DNA of 64,000 nucleotides, taken from the NCBI RefSeq assembly GCF_005222205.1, contig NZ_CP032346.1, positions 1,125,001-1,189,000 of the forward strand, in the 5' to 3' direction. The notes beneath the pieces were generated by a model that had not been told where the DNA came from, did not search any database, and saw nothing but the letters and a program-made list of their open reading frames with translations. The DNA is from Azospirillum brasilense. Its GTDB lineage: Bacteria; Pseudomonadota; Alphaproteobacteria; Azospirillales; Azospirillaceae. A program made the translations under genes and the position numbers. Of the stretch, positions 56,201 through 61,932 are shown piece by piece. Positions within the stretch are counted from its first letter, which is position 1. Every line of letters starts with the position of its first letter.

Positions 56201-56545
56201 CTGTTCGGCGAGGACGGCAACGACACGCTGTTCGGCGGGGCGGGCAACGACCTGCTGAACGGCGGGGCGGGCAACGACGTGCTGTTCGCCGACGGCGGAG
56301 CGGACACGCTGTGGGGCGGCGCCGGGGCGGACGTCTTCGCCTTCGGTCGGGCGTCGGGCGGGTCGGTGGTGATGGACTTCCAGGCCGGGATCGACCGTCT
56401 GGCGCTCTACGACGCCACCATGGACCTCGGCGCGGTGATCCGCTCGGCCCGGGTGGAGGGCGGCAGCACCACCCTCGACATCGGGGCGGGCAACCGCATC
56501 ACCATCCTCGGCCAGACCGGCAACGTCGCCGCCTGGTTCGGCTGA
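47201..56545 (+). CDS. Giant repetitive RTX surface protein / adhesin (3,114 aa)
   Basis: Predicted secreted adhesin-like protein. No Sec signal is present and the C-terminus is an RTX domain, so type I secretion is expected; no secretion genes lie in the window. Order: residues 1-470, imperfect ~46-residue units built from phrases such as GNTIQVEALETLIG and GNDVV; 487-~1030, two ~210-residue near-identical repeats starting DTTPPSITTVSIPD plus a partial third; ~1030-1460, VCBS/cadherin-like segments (FTVSDGNRTVSQQLTLNFTG); 1461-2517, eleven Ig-like repeats of 96 residues (VTVTVGGATYTTTA); 2850-3047, 22 Ca-binding nonapeptides GGxGxDxLx; then a ~65-residue tail. Thr and Ala dominate, and I saw no cysteine. 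GAGAGGG at 47189-47195 serves the ATG. Ca-dependent folding outside the cell and a role in attachment or biofilm are inferred. Confidence 0.9.
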   Translation: MAAGGTLTLTGGSDYVFSSTEAWSGIVGNGSTQGVRLNTQGQTLTVSNLDRLIGGTSTQRKDVVTLAGTGGNTITVQALETLIGGSGNDRVLLTSTGTTMVVESLETIIGATTGTALITLAGTTGNTMSVAYLKSLVGSVGKDVIKLDAAGSTGATMAVSLMETLIGTNGLDIIATIGGGTNTMFLQGIETVLGNGSAAAGNDTVILASGGNTIGVAFLETLIGGSGNDIATLAFRSGTINMQTGGGTMAISSIETIVGGAAVNGAGGRSAAILLDIGNTITVASLSTLIGGGGNDVVNITLRDGSPIVGDQSIPWSTTGSTMLVSLVETMIGSSGDDLVVALNSDGMTLSVSAIESVVGKAGNDVVVLGAGGNTIQVEALETLIGSAGNDVVTVRTSRGATMTVSAIETIVGNGGTDVVFLGNGGNTVQVEGLETLIGGTGNDVVTVTDTAGTIYVSGVETIYTPYQTLTLSGTDTYVSLPPAPTDTTPPSITTVSIPDAVMKIGDVVTVTITVASDSDTYTLGAGSTIGGFTLGNLTKVDATTYTATFTVTSGGTDVAAGADVPVNIVLTDTAGNSNTPYTTAISQGADRIDANRPTIASAAVNGTTLTITFAEAMSATSAAGLTVTVAGQSRAATYASGSGTTTLTFTLASPVAQGQTVTLDYNPGTGTLTDTASNAPATVTNQTVTNNTAAPDTTPPSITTVSIPDAVMKIGDTVTATITVASDSDTYTLGAGSTIGGFALSNLTKINATTYTATFTVTSGGTDVAAGADVPVNIVLTDTAGNSNTPYTTAISQGADRIDANRPTIASAAVNGTTLTITFAEAMSATSAAGLTVTVAGQSRAATYASGSGTTTLTFTLASAVAQGQTVTLDYNPGTGTLTDTASNAPGSVTNQSVTNNTPDTTPPSITNVTIPNQPAQVGDTVTVTITVASDSDTYTLGNGSTINGFALANLTKVSATTYTATFTVTADGLRTGNRAAGDDIPVNIVLVDGASNANTPYTTPISQTNDRIDTDAPPVLAVPATPPTLVDTAAADSFPLIDGQLSATDLEGGTLTYSLAGSQASPVQHGSVTLSNGVTYDTWSTGPGGTAYVNSQTGHYAYVFDAAFLNGVPAGPMQGTSTFTVSDGNRTVSQQLTLNFTGANDSPILSNDARSLTTIDQGIADAANTGTTVTALLASAGTATDAEYDSPVPMVTVLPLGIAVTGVINTNGTWQYKVGSGAWTDIPTASSNGSALLLAGSDRVRFVPSGSGFTNTDTGGLTFKAWDRTSGTAGATADTTTADAFSTGSATATITVDAVPTLTATGGAKTFGVGVDSATSLFSGVAASTVEAGQSFRGAVFTVSGVVDATEVLTIGGTDVALTNGATATLSGLGAAGGNAGVSVSVVGGVATVTVTGLERDDAQMSALLGGVTYKNTSASATLGDRTVAVASLTDSGGATGAATISGVSAVVSVADVTPPAAPVVTSAALTNSATPTLAGTAEAGSTVTVTVGGATYTTTATGGNWSVDLATATPASGVLNLNANGTNAVSVTAKDASNNTSTAGTQTLTIDTTAPNAPAVTSAALTKNATPTIAGTAETGSTVTVTVGGATYTTTATNGTWSLNLATETPVSGSLSLNANGTNAISATATDAAGNVSTAGTQTLTVDTTAPNAPAVTSAALTKNATPTLAGTAETGSTVTVTVGGATYTTTATNGTWSLNLATETPTAGVLNLNANGTNPVSVTATDAAGNTSTAGTQSLTIDTTAPNAPTVTTALSNNTTPILTGAAETGSTVTVTVGGATYTTTATNGSWSINLATATPTAGSLSLNANGANPVSATATDAAGNTSTAGTQTLTIDTTAPNAPAVTSAALSNSTTPTIAGTAETGSTVTVTVGGATYTTTATNGSWSINLATATPVSGSLSLNANGTNAISATATDAAGNNSTAGTQTLTIDTTAPNAPAVTSAALTKNATPTIAGTAETGSTVTVTVGGATYTTTATNGTWSLNLATETPTAGSLSLNPNGTNAISATATDAAGNVSSAGTQTLTIDTTAPNAPAVTSAALSNSTTPTIVGTAEVGSTVTVTVGGATYTTTAANGTWSLNLATATPTAGSLSLNANGANPVSATATDAAGNTSTAGTQSLTIDTTLPNAPAVTSAALSNSTTPTLTGTAEAGSTVTVTVGGATYTTTAANGTWSLNLATATPVTGTLSLNANGANPVSATATDAAGNVSAPGTQSLTIDTTAPNAPAVTSAALSNSTTPTLTGTAEAGSTVTVTVGGATYTTTAANGTWSLNLATATPVTGTLSLNANGANPVSATATDAAGNTSTAGTQSLTIDTTLPNAPAVTSAALSNSTTPTLTGTAEVGSTVTVTVGGATYTTTATGGNWSINLATATPTAGSLSLDANGANPVSATATDASGNVSAPGTQTLTIDTTAPNAPAVTSAALTNSTTPTLTGTAEAGATVTVTVGGATYTTTATNGGAWSLNLATATPVTGTLSLDANGTNTVSAMATDAAGNMSSAGTQSLTVDTTAPTATVRFEDDSIDAIEQSSAAFTISGGEAGTAFTWTITSAGGGQVTGSGVMSGPTAQVTGLDLSALGDGTLTLTLGLTDPAGNASVPVTATTQKLTATVEKPAPVAPPPVATVDGATVSGAVTTGSDGKRVTTVTIAASNEERVEDSNTANADLADVPVVREQVVDRQTGQVSTMTTLTVSVSTGVAVTTSGSAERQTAAEAQTGVAGLIAAIEARTDAGTASRGNLTGGGDSFLSVLSAQAQLLVRAIDFSAPGVAAGQAVQTKVTGNTLGGTGVASTAPTAVVLNTTALAGAVTIQLDNVEFAAVVGNATLVGGDGEQIVYGDDHEQYMYLGAGDDILHGGGGNDTIASAGGNDTLYGDEGDDVVMGGEGDDWLFGGEGNDLVGGGVGNDALFGGTGQDILFGEAGDDTLTGEEGDDTLSGGAGNDLLFGGSGNDFLIGDDGDDTLSGGDGNDVALGGAGRDLIGLGAGDDLASGGDGDDTLFGEDGNDTLFGGAGNDLLNGGAGNDVLFADGGADTLWGGAGADVFAFGRASGGSVVMDFQAGIDRLALYDATMDLGAVIRSARVEGGSTTLDIGAGNRITILGQTGNVAAWFG
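48659..49912 (+). repeat. Two long near-identical in-frame repeats (630 and 624 bp)
   Basis: Units begin GACACGACGCCGCCGTCG at 48659 and 49289, and a diverged third start occurs at 49913. The two full units differ at only a few positions plus a 6-bp length difference near their end. Each encodes ~210 residues of the giant surface protein, with an Ig-like half and a SwmB-like half (TLTITFAEAMSATSAAGLTV). Confidence 0.9.
51583..54750 (+). repeat. Eleven 288-bp tandem repeats encoding Ig-like domains
   Basis: Period 288 bp (96 codons), with one unit a codon shorter. Each unit runs from PNAPAVTSAAL to GTQTLTIDTTA. Variants alternate between TKNATPT and SNSTTPT types, and some adjacent units are almost identical at the DNA level, indicating recent duplication and exchange. 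Confidence 0.92.
55748..56341 (+). repeat. RTX nonapeptide array (22 units of 27 bp)
   Basis: Consecutive 27-bp units encode nonapeptides of the type GGxGNDxLx, the calcium-binding beta-roll of RTX proteins. Two units deviate at the conserved Asp/Asn (GGTGQDILF and GGAGRDLIG). Confidence 0.93.
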
Positions 56546-56565
56546 GCGGGCATAACGCCAGACGG

Positions 56566-56607
56566 AACGGCGGGTGCCGGGGCCTTCGGGCTCCGGCACC
56601 CGCCGTT
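56566..56607 (+). terminator. Intrinsic terminator of the giant surface protein gene
   Basis: A 19-bp GC-rich stem (arms 56566-56584 and 56589-56607, one G-T pair) closed by a TTCG tetraloop and followed by TCCGTTTC. It lies 21 bp after the stop codon. Confidence 0.85.
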
Positions 56608-56702
56608 TCCGTTTCAGGCGGCGGATCAACTCAAATCCGGAGACGGCCCTCAGGCCATTTCCGGCATTGATGGGAGGTTTTGGTCCGGGAAAACCCGCCC
56701 GC

Positions 56703-57866
56703 TCAGTAGGACTTCGGCAGGTCCAGGACGTGCTCGGCGACGTAGGCCAGGATCAGGTTGGTGGAGACGGGTGCCACCTGATACAGCCGGGTCTCGCGGA
56801 ACTTGCGCTCCACGTCATACTCGCTGGCGAAGCCGAAACCGCCGTGGAACTGCAGGCAGGCGTTCGCCGCCTCCCACGACGCCTTGGCGGCAAGGTACTT
56901 CGCCATGTTGGCCTGGGCGCCGCAGGGCTCCCCGGCGTCGTAAAGGCGGCAGGCCTCGAAGCGCATCAGGTTGGCGGCCTCGACCTCGATGAAGCTCTCG
57001 GCGATGGGGAACTGCACGCCCTGGTTCTGGGCGATCGGGCGGCCGAACACCTGACGGTCGCGCGTGTAGTCGCAGACCTTGTCGACGAACCAGTAGCCGT
57101 CGCCGATGCATTCCGCCGCGATCAGCACCCGCTCGGCGTTGAGGCCGGTCAGGATGTACTTGAAGCCCTGGCCCTCCTCGCCGATCAGGTTCTCCGCGGG
57201 GATTTCCAGATTGTCGAAGAACAGCTCGTTGGTCTCATGGTTGACCATGTTGCGGATGGGCTGGACGGTCATCCCCTTGCCCATCGCCTCCTTGATGTCG
57301 ACGATGAAGATCGACATGCCCTCCGACTTCTTGCGCACCTGGTCGAGCGGCGTGGTGCGGGCCAGGAGGATCATCAGGTCGGAATGCTGGACGCGGGAGA
57401 TCCACACCTTCTGCCCATTGATGACGTAGCGGTCCCCCTTCTTCTCCGCCCGGGTCTTGATGCGGGTGGTGTCGGTGCCGGTGGTCGGCTCGGTGACGCC
57501 CATCGACTGGAGGCGCAGCTCGCCCGCCGCGATCTTCGGCAGGTAGCGGCGGCGCTGCTCCTCCGAGCCGTGCCGGACCAGCGTGTTCATGTTGTACATC
57601 TGGCCGTGGCAGGCGCCGGAATTGCCGCCCGAGCGGTTGATCTCCTCCATGATCACGGAGGCTTCGGTCAGGCCGAGGCCCGAACCGCCGTATTCCTCCG
57701 GGATCAGCGCGGCCATCCAGCCGGCCTTGGTCAGCGCGTCCACGAATTCCTCGGGATAGCCGCGCTCCTCGTCGATGCGGCGATGGTACTCGCTGGGGAA
57801 TTCGGCGCAGAGCGCGCGCACGGCGTCGCGGATCTCGTCGAAGCCCTGACCGATGCTGGTCTTCAT
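56703..57866 (-). CDS. Acyl-CoA dehydrogenase
   Basis: A 387-residue FAD-dependent acyl-CoA dehydrogenase. Visible signatures are MGVTEPTTGTDTTRIKTRAE in the middle beta domain and LQFHGGFGFASEYDVERKFRE near the C-terminus. It passes electrons to ETF, and an ETF-ubiquinone oxidoreductase is encoded in this window. It is the last gene of the minus-strand CoA cluster (spacing 36 bp from the lyase gene). An acyl-CoA dehydrogenase also accompanies the itaconate genes of Pseudomonas aeruginosa, where its exact role is not settled. Confidence 0.9.
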   Translation of the reverse strand: MKTSIGQGFDEIRDAVRALCAEFPSEYHRRIDEERGYPEEFVDALTKAGWMAALIPEEYGGSGLGLTEASVIMEEINRSGGNSGACHGQMYNMNTLVRHGSEEQRRRYLPKIAAGELRLQSMGVTEPTTGTDTTRIKTRAEKKGDRYVINGQKVWISRVQHSDLMILLARTTPLDQVRKKSEGMSIFIVDIKEAMGKGMTVQPIRNMVNHETNELFFDNLEIPAENLIGEEGQGFKYILTGLNAERVLIAAECIGDGYWFVDKVCDYTRDRQVFGRPIAQNQGVQFPIAESFIEVEAANLMRFEACRLYDAGEPCGAQANMAKYLAAKASWEAANACLQFHGGFGFASEYDVERKFRETRLYQVAPVSTNLILAYVAEHVLDLPKSY

Positions 57867-57902
57867 GTCTCGTCACCCTGCTTTTTTCGTTGTGGCCGCG
57901 TT

Positions 57903-58766
57903 TCAGGTCTTGGGAGCGCTGCGCGCCAGGATGGCCTTCGCCCGCTCGGCGACCGGGCGGTCGACCATGCGCCCATCCACCTGTACGGCGCCGCGCCCCG
58001 CCGCCTGGGCCTCGTCCCACGCCGCGACCACCCGCCCGGCCCAAGCCACGTCGGCGGCGGAGGGGGCGAAGACGTCGCGGACGACGGGCAGCTGGGCCGG
58101 GTGGATGCACAGCGCGCCGGTCATCCCGACGGCCCGCGCCTGCGCCACCATGGCGCGGTAGGCGTCGAGGTCGCGGAACTCGGCCAGCGAACCCGGCAGG
58201 CCGATCGCCGCGAGACCATGGGCGGCGGCGGCCAGCGCGATCTGGCGGCACGGCAGGGCGAGCAGCGCCTCGGTCGGCTCCACCCCCAGCGTCAGGGCGA
58301 AATCCTCGCTGCCGAGCGCCAGCGCCGCCACGCGCGGGACGGCGGCGATCCCGGCCAGCCGCTCCAACCCCAGCGGACTTTCGATGAGGGCGACAAGGCC
58401 GATGGCGCCCGGCGTCAGGCCGCGCTCCGCCTCCCACTCCGCGATCATGGCGGAGAGGACGCGCAGCGCCCCGGCGTCCTCGGCCTTGGGCACCACCAGG
58501 GCGGCCACGCCGGGGCGCACGGCGGCCTCCAGATCGGCGACGGCGTCGCGCCAGCCGCTGTTGATCCGCACGAGCACCGGCACGCCCAGCCCGTGCAGCC
58601 GGTCGATCGGCACGGACAACCCGCGCCGGGCCTCCGGCTTGCCGGCGGGCAGGACCGCGTCCTCCAGGTCGAGGATGAGGGCGTCCGCCCCGCGCTGGTG
58701 GGCCTTCTCCAGCAGTTTGGCGTTGTCGGCGGGGACGAAGAGATAGGATTGATACGGCAGGGACAT
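57903..58766 (-). CDS. HpcH/HpaI-type CoA ester lyase, probable (S)-citramalyl-CoA lyase
   Basis: A 287-residue citrate lyase beta-subunit-like protein. It starts with YLFVPADNAKLLEKAHQRGA, has the Mg-binding acidic motif LILDLEDAV, and LIESPLGLERL and LGSEDFALTLGVEPT further on. These TIM-barrel enzymes split malyl-, beta-methylmalyl- or citramalyl-CoA to acetyl-CoA plus a keto acid. Next to a CoA-transferase and a MaoC-type hydratase, citramalyl-CoA lyase (acetyl-CoA plus pyruvate) is the best guess; malyl-CoA lyase activity is the alternative. GGAGGAA is correctly spaced before the ATG at 58766. Confidence 0.82.
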   Translation of the reverse strand: MSLPYQSYLFVPADNAKLLEKAHQRGADALILDLEDAVLPAGKPEARRGLSVPIDRLHGLGVPVLVRINSGWRDAVADLEAAVRPGVAALVVPKAEDAGALRVLSAMIAEWEAERGLTPGAIGLVALIESPLGLERLAGIAAVPRVAALALGSEDFALTLGVEPTEALLALPCRQIALAAAAHGLAAIGLPGSLAEFRDLDAYRAMVAQARAVGMTGALCIHPAQLPVVRDVFAPSAADVAWAGRVVAAWDEAQAAGRGAVQVDGRMVDRPVAERAKAILARSAPKT

Positions 58767-58803
58767 CAGACGTTTCCTCCAACCGTGTCGCAATGCGCCG
58801 CCG

Positions 58804-59649
58804 TCATGACCGTTCGGCGTCCAGCTCGGCGGACATCGCCACGAAGCCCTCGTGGTCGGTCACCCACAGCGTGGCCCCGGTTTCGGTGGGCGCGCCGCAC
58901 AGGGTCAGCGGATGGATGTCGAACAGCGGCCGCTTGGCCCGGAAGCGGAAGCCGGTCACCCGCGCGCCCGGATTCTCGCGCAGGAACAGGTCCATCAGCA
59001 TGTTGGCGCTGAGCGGGCCGTGGAACACCAGCCCCGGATAGCCCTCGACGTCGCGGCAATAGTCGCGGTCGTAATGGATGCGGTGGCCGTTGAAGGTCAG
59101 GGCGGAGTAACGGAACAGCAGCACGGGATCGGGCTGGATGCGCCGCTGCCACACCGCCTCGCCCGCCGGGCGCTCGCCGGGGACGGGAGCGTCGCCGGGC
59201 TTGGCGGCCTCGCGGTAGACGATGTCGTGGAATTCGGTGATGGCGACACCGGCGGCGGTGCTGATCTCGTGCCGGACCTTCACGAAGACCATCCGGCCCG
59301 ACCGGCCCTCCTTGGGAGTGACCTCCTCGATGGTCGAGCGGCGGGTGATCGCCTCGCCGCTGCGGATGGGACGGTGGAAGGTCAGGGTGTCGCCGGCCCA
59401 CATGCGGCGGGGCAGCTCCACCGGCGGCAGGAAACCGCCCTTGTGCGGATGGCCGTCCTCGGCAATGTCGCGCTGCAGCGCCTTGGGCAGGAAGTACAGC
59501 CAATGCCCCAGCGGCGGCACCTCGCCCGCCGGCCAGGGCGGGTTGTCGTGGTCGAGCATCGCCGCCAGACCGGTCAGCGCCACCGGCGCCGCGACGTCCT
59601 CGGCGCTTTCCGACCGGCCGATCCAGTCGCGCAAATGGTCCATGCTCAT
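58804..59649 (-). CDS. MaoC/FAS1-like hydratase, probable itaconyl-CoA or mesaconyl-CoA hydratase
   Basis: A 281-residue double hot-dog protein. The C-terminal half carries the hydratase signature FRYSALTFNGHRIHYDRDY and YPGLVFHGPLSANMLMDLF. The length and the N-terminal half (PLGHWLYFLPKALQRD, GGFLPPVELPRRMWAGD) are those of the mesaconyl-C4-CoA / itaconyl-CoA hydratase group. Ten bases separate its start from the CoA-transferase stop. Two ATGs occur at 59649 and 59643; the GGGGGGAG site is better spaced for the second, so the true start may be 6 bases in. Confidence 0.82.
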   Translation of the reverse strand: MSMDHLRDWIGRSESAEDVAAPVALTGLAAMLDHDNPPWPAGEVPPLGHWLYFLPKALQRDIAEDGHPHKGGFLPPVELPRRMWAGDTLTFHRPIRSGEAITRRSTIEEVTPKEGRSGRMVFVKVRHEISTAAGVAITEFHDIVYREAAKPGDAPVPGERPAGEAVWQRRIQPDPVLLFRYSALTFNGHRIHYDRDYCRDVEGYPGLVFHGPLSANMLMDLFLRENPGARVTGFRFRAKRPLFDIHPLTLCGAPTETGATLWVTDHEGFVAMSAELDAERS

Positions 59650-59658
59650 GCTCCCCCC

Positions 59659-60786
59659 TTATTGTTCAAAGACTTCACGCCGGACGGCGTCGGTGTGTTG
59701 GCCCAGCGCCGGAACGGCGCCGGAGGCGTAGGGTCGGCCGCGCACCTGCACCGGCGGCGCCACCACGTCGACCGGTCCGCCCGGCGTCTCGGCGGTCACG
59801 CGGCGCAGCTGCGCGTGGGTGGACAGGTCCGCCACCTCGTTGAGCGAGCCGAAGGCGGTGCGCGCGCGGTTCAGGCGGCGCACCGCCTCGGCGTGGTCCA
59901 TGGTCCGGAAGATGGCGGCGACGAGGCCGTCCAGCTCCGGACGGTTGGCGACGCGGCGGTTGTTGGTCGCGAAGCGCTCGTCGGTCGCCAGCTCCGGCCG
60001 CAGCAGCACGTCGGCGCAGAAGGCCGCCCATTCGCGCTCGTTCTGGATCGACAGCACCACCTGCCGGCCGTCGGCCAGGGCGAAGGCGGAATAGGGGGCG
60101 ATGCTCGGGTGCATCAGCCCGACCCGTCCCGGCGCCTTGCCGCCATGGTCGTGGTGCATCAGCGGCACCATCATCCACTCCGCCAGCGAATCGAACAGGG
60201 ACACGGCCACCGCCGATCCCTCGCCGGTGCGCTCGCGCTCCAGCAGCGCCTGGAGCACGCCGGTGTAGGCGTTCATGCCGCAGGCGATGTCAGCCACCGA
60301 GACGCCGACGCGCCCCGGCTGGTCCGGCGACCCGGTGATCGATGCCAGCCCGGTCTCGCTCTGCACCAGCAGGTCGTAGGCCTTCATGTCGCGGTAGGGG
60401 CCGTCGTCGCCGTAGCCGGAGATGTCGCAGGTGATCAGCCGGGGATGGCGCCGCCGCAGAGCGTCCGAGCCGAAACCGGCCCGCTCCGCCGCGCCGGGCG
60501 CCAGATTCTGCACGAAGACGTCGGCGCGGGCGATCAGCCGCTCCAGCAGTTCGGCATCCTCGGGCTTCTTGATGTCGAGGACGACCGACTCCTTGCCGCG
60601 GTTGAGCCAGACGAAATAGGAACTCTGCCCGTGGACGACGGCATCGTAGCCGCGGGCGAAGTCGCCCTCCGGCCGTTCGATCTTGATGACCCGCGCCCCG
60701 GCGTCGGCGAGACGCGACGTGCAGAGCGGTGCCGCCACCGCCTGCTCCAGCGACACGACCAGCCGTCCTGACAGGGGTAAAGTCAT
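59659..60786 (-). CDS. CaiB/BaiF (class III) CoA-transferase, probable itaconate/mesaconate CoA-transferase
   Basis: A 375-residue family III CoA-transferase. VVSLEQAVAAPLCTSRLADA is the typical start, GSDALRRRHPRLITCDISGYG surrounds a conserved region, and the catalytic Asp is expected in YDLLVQSETGLASITG or nearby. It transfers CoA from succinyl-CoA to a dicarboxylic acid. As first gene of the four-gene set, with a hydratase and a lyase downstream, itaconate is the likely acceptor; mesaconate is possible. GGAGAC lies ten bases before the ATG at 60786. Confidence 0.82.
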   Translation of the reverse strand: MTLPLSGRLVVSLEQAVAAPLCTSRLADAGARVIKIERPEGDFARGYDAVVHGQSSYFVWLNRGKESVVLDIKKPEDAELLERLIARADVFVQNLAPGAAERAGFGSDALRRRHPRLITCDISGYGDDGPYRDMKAYDLLVQSETGLASITGSPDQPGRVGVSVADIACGMNAYTGVLQALLERERTGEGSAVAVSLFDSLAEWMMVPLMHHDHGGKAPGRVGLMHPSIAPYSAFALADGRQVVLSIQNEREWAAFCADVLLRPELATDERFATNNRRVANRPELDGLVAAIFRTMDHAEAVRRLNRARTAFGSLNEVADLSTHAQLRRVTAETPGGPVDVVAPPVQVRGRPYASGAVPALGQHTDAVRREVFEQ

Positions 60787-61208
60787 TGTGCAAAGTCTCC
60801 GCTGTAAGCCAGGGCCAATCGTCCGTGGCCGCGATGGTAAACAGCCGGACCGGCCCCGATCCAATACAGATGGGGCATGCATCGCATAACGAAGCGCTAT
60901 GAGGCCAAATCGCCGTCAGCCCCATCGCCTGCGCGCCGTCAAGCATTGCAGCGATCCGGCCTTTGCCGCCAAGGTCGAGGACATCCCCGCCAAAATCGAC
61001 CGGCTCCCCGAAGCTTTTGAATGGGGCCGTGCACTGGCTGTTTGGTTGCGGCGGTCATACCCGCAATTCCCATCCACCTATGCGAGCAGCCTCCTTGTCG
61101 TCGTCGATGCGACGGTTCAGCCTCGACGCGGTTCAGCCTCGACGACGTGTCTCGTTCAGCGTCCGCAGCCTTCCGATGGGCCGACCCCTCGGCTGGAAAG
61201 GAGACGTG
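60787..61208. other. Intergenic region with transposase remnant
   Basis: A 422-bp gap between the divergent CoA-transferase and small membrane protein genes. It contains a short IS630-type remnant (60899-60990) and two near-adjacent copies of TTCAGCCTCGACG at about 61117-61143. The promoter of the CoA cluster must lie in its left part, but no boxes were convincing. An AAGGAGA ribosome-binding site ends the region. Confidence 0.4.
60899..60990 (+). pseudogene. Remnant of an IS630-family transposase
   Basis: About 30 codons reading RQPHRLRAVKHCSDPAFAAK followed by VEDI match from memory the conserved IS630 transposase segment just before the catalytic DEK region. The sequence diverges immediately after and no inverted terminal repeats or other transposase parts are visible. 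It is too short to be functional. Confidence 0.4.
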
Positions 61209-61793
61209 ATGGGAATTCTCCTGGCCTTCGCGCCCTTCATCGCCTTCGCCGTCCTCGACCGACTGGTCGGGCCGGTGGAGGGACTCATCGCCGGTGCCCT
61301 CGTTTCAGCCACCATGCTGCTGCGCGACTGGATGAGCCCCGGCAAGACACCGAAAATTCTCGAAGTCGGCACGGTGCTGCTGTTCGGTGGGTTGGCGCTC
61401 TACGCCGTGGCCGGCGGACCGACTTGGTCCGTCTTAGGGGGGTCCGTCATGGTGGGGTCCGTCATGGGGGTTCGGCTGCTCGTCGATGCCGGGCTCCTGC
61501 TGATCGTGCTGATCTCCATCGCGCTGCGGCGCCCCTTCACGCTGCAGTACGCGCGGGAGCAGGTCGCCCACGAATTCTGGGAGAGCCCACACTTCATCCA
61601 CACCAACTACGTGATCACGGGCGTGTGGGCTCTGGCGTTCCTCGTGCTGGTGATCGCGGACCTCATCCTGCTCTACCGGCCCGATCTTCCGCCTCGCTTC
61701 GGCATCGTCGCGACCGTGCTGGCGCTCGTCGGCGCGATCAAGTTCACATCCTGGTACCCGGAGCGTCGGCGGTCCGCTGCCGGCACAGTGTGA
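61209..61793 (+). CDS. Integral membrane protein with five or six hydrophobic segments
   Basis: A 194-residue membrane protein. The start ATG at 61209 follows AAGGAGA by six bases; the upstream in-frame extension to 60963 is rejected because it has no hydrophobic or family character. Hydrophobic segments include GILLALAPFIAFAVL-like residues at the start, LLFGGLALYAVAGG, LLLIVLISIALRRP and ALAFLVLVIADLILLY. Between 61438 and 61470 an imperfect 15-bp duplication encodes GSVMVGSVMG. No family is recognised. It separates the CoA cluster from the LysR gene and ends in the second dispersed repeat region. Confidence 0.65.
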   Translation: MGILLAFAPFIAFAVLDRLVGPVEGLIAGALVSATMLLRDWMSPGKTPKILEVGTVLLFGGLALYAVAGGPTWSVLGGSVMVGSVMGVRLLVDAGLLLIVLISIALRRPFTLQYAREQVAHEFWESPHFIHTNYVITGVWALAFLVLVIADLILLYRPDLPPRFGIVATVLALVGAIKFTSWYPERRRSAAGTV

Positions 61794-61816
61794 ATCCTAT
61801 GTCTTCGGCCGTGCGC

Positions 61817-61932
61817 TAAAGCGGGTTGCAATCCGCTTTGGATCGCGACGGCGGTCCCGGCCGCACATGCGGCCGAAGCCCGCCGGCAAGTGAGGCGATG
61901 TGAGTCTAAAGCGAACGGAAGTTCGCTTTAGG
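61817..61932. repeat. 116-bp dispersed intergenic element, copy 2
   Basis: Matches 22981-23096 over the full length with two differences (GCGGGTTG for GCGGATTG and GGATCG for GGACCG). Its right end supplies the TAA stop codon of the LysR gene (61928-61930 read on the minus strand). Confidence 0.92.

Noticed and set aside
53843..56629. A 928-codon antisense frame across the RTX region
   Set aside because: A shadow of the GGxGxD repeats, read as Val/Ala/Arg-rich sequence; no independent start signal or domain.
60963..61208. N-terminal extension of the small membrane protein
   Set aside because: Low-complexity Ser/Arg sequence without family character; the ATG at 61209 has a well-placed AAGGAGA.
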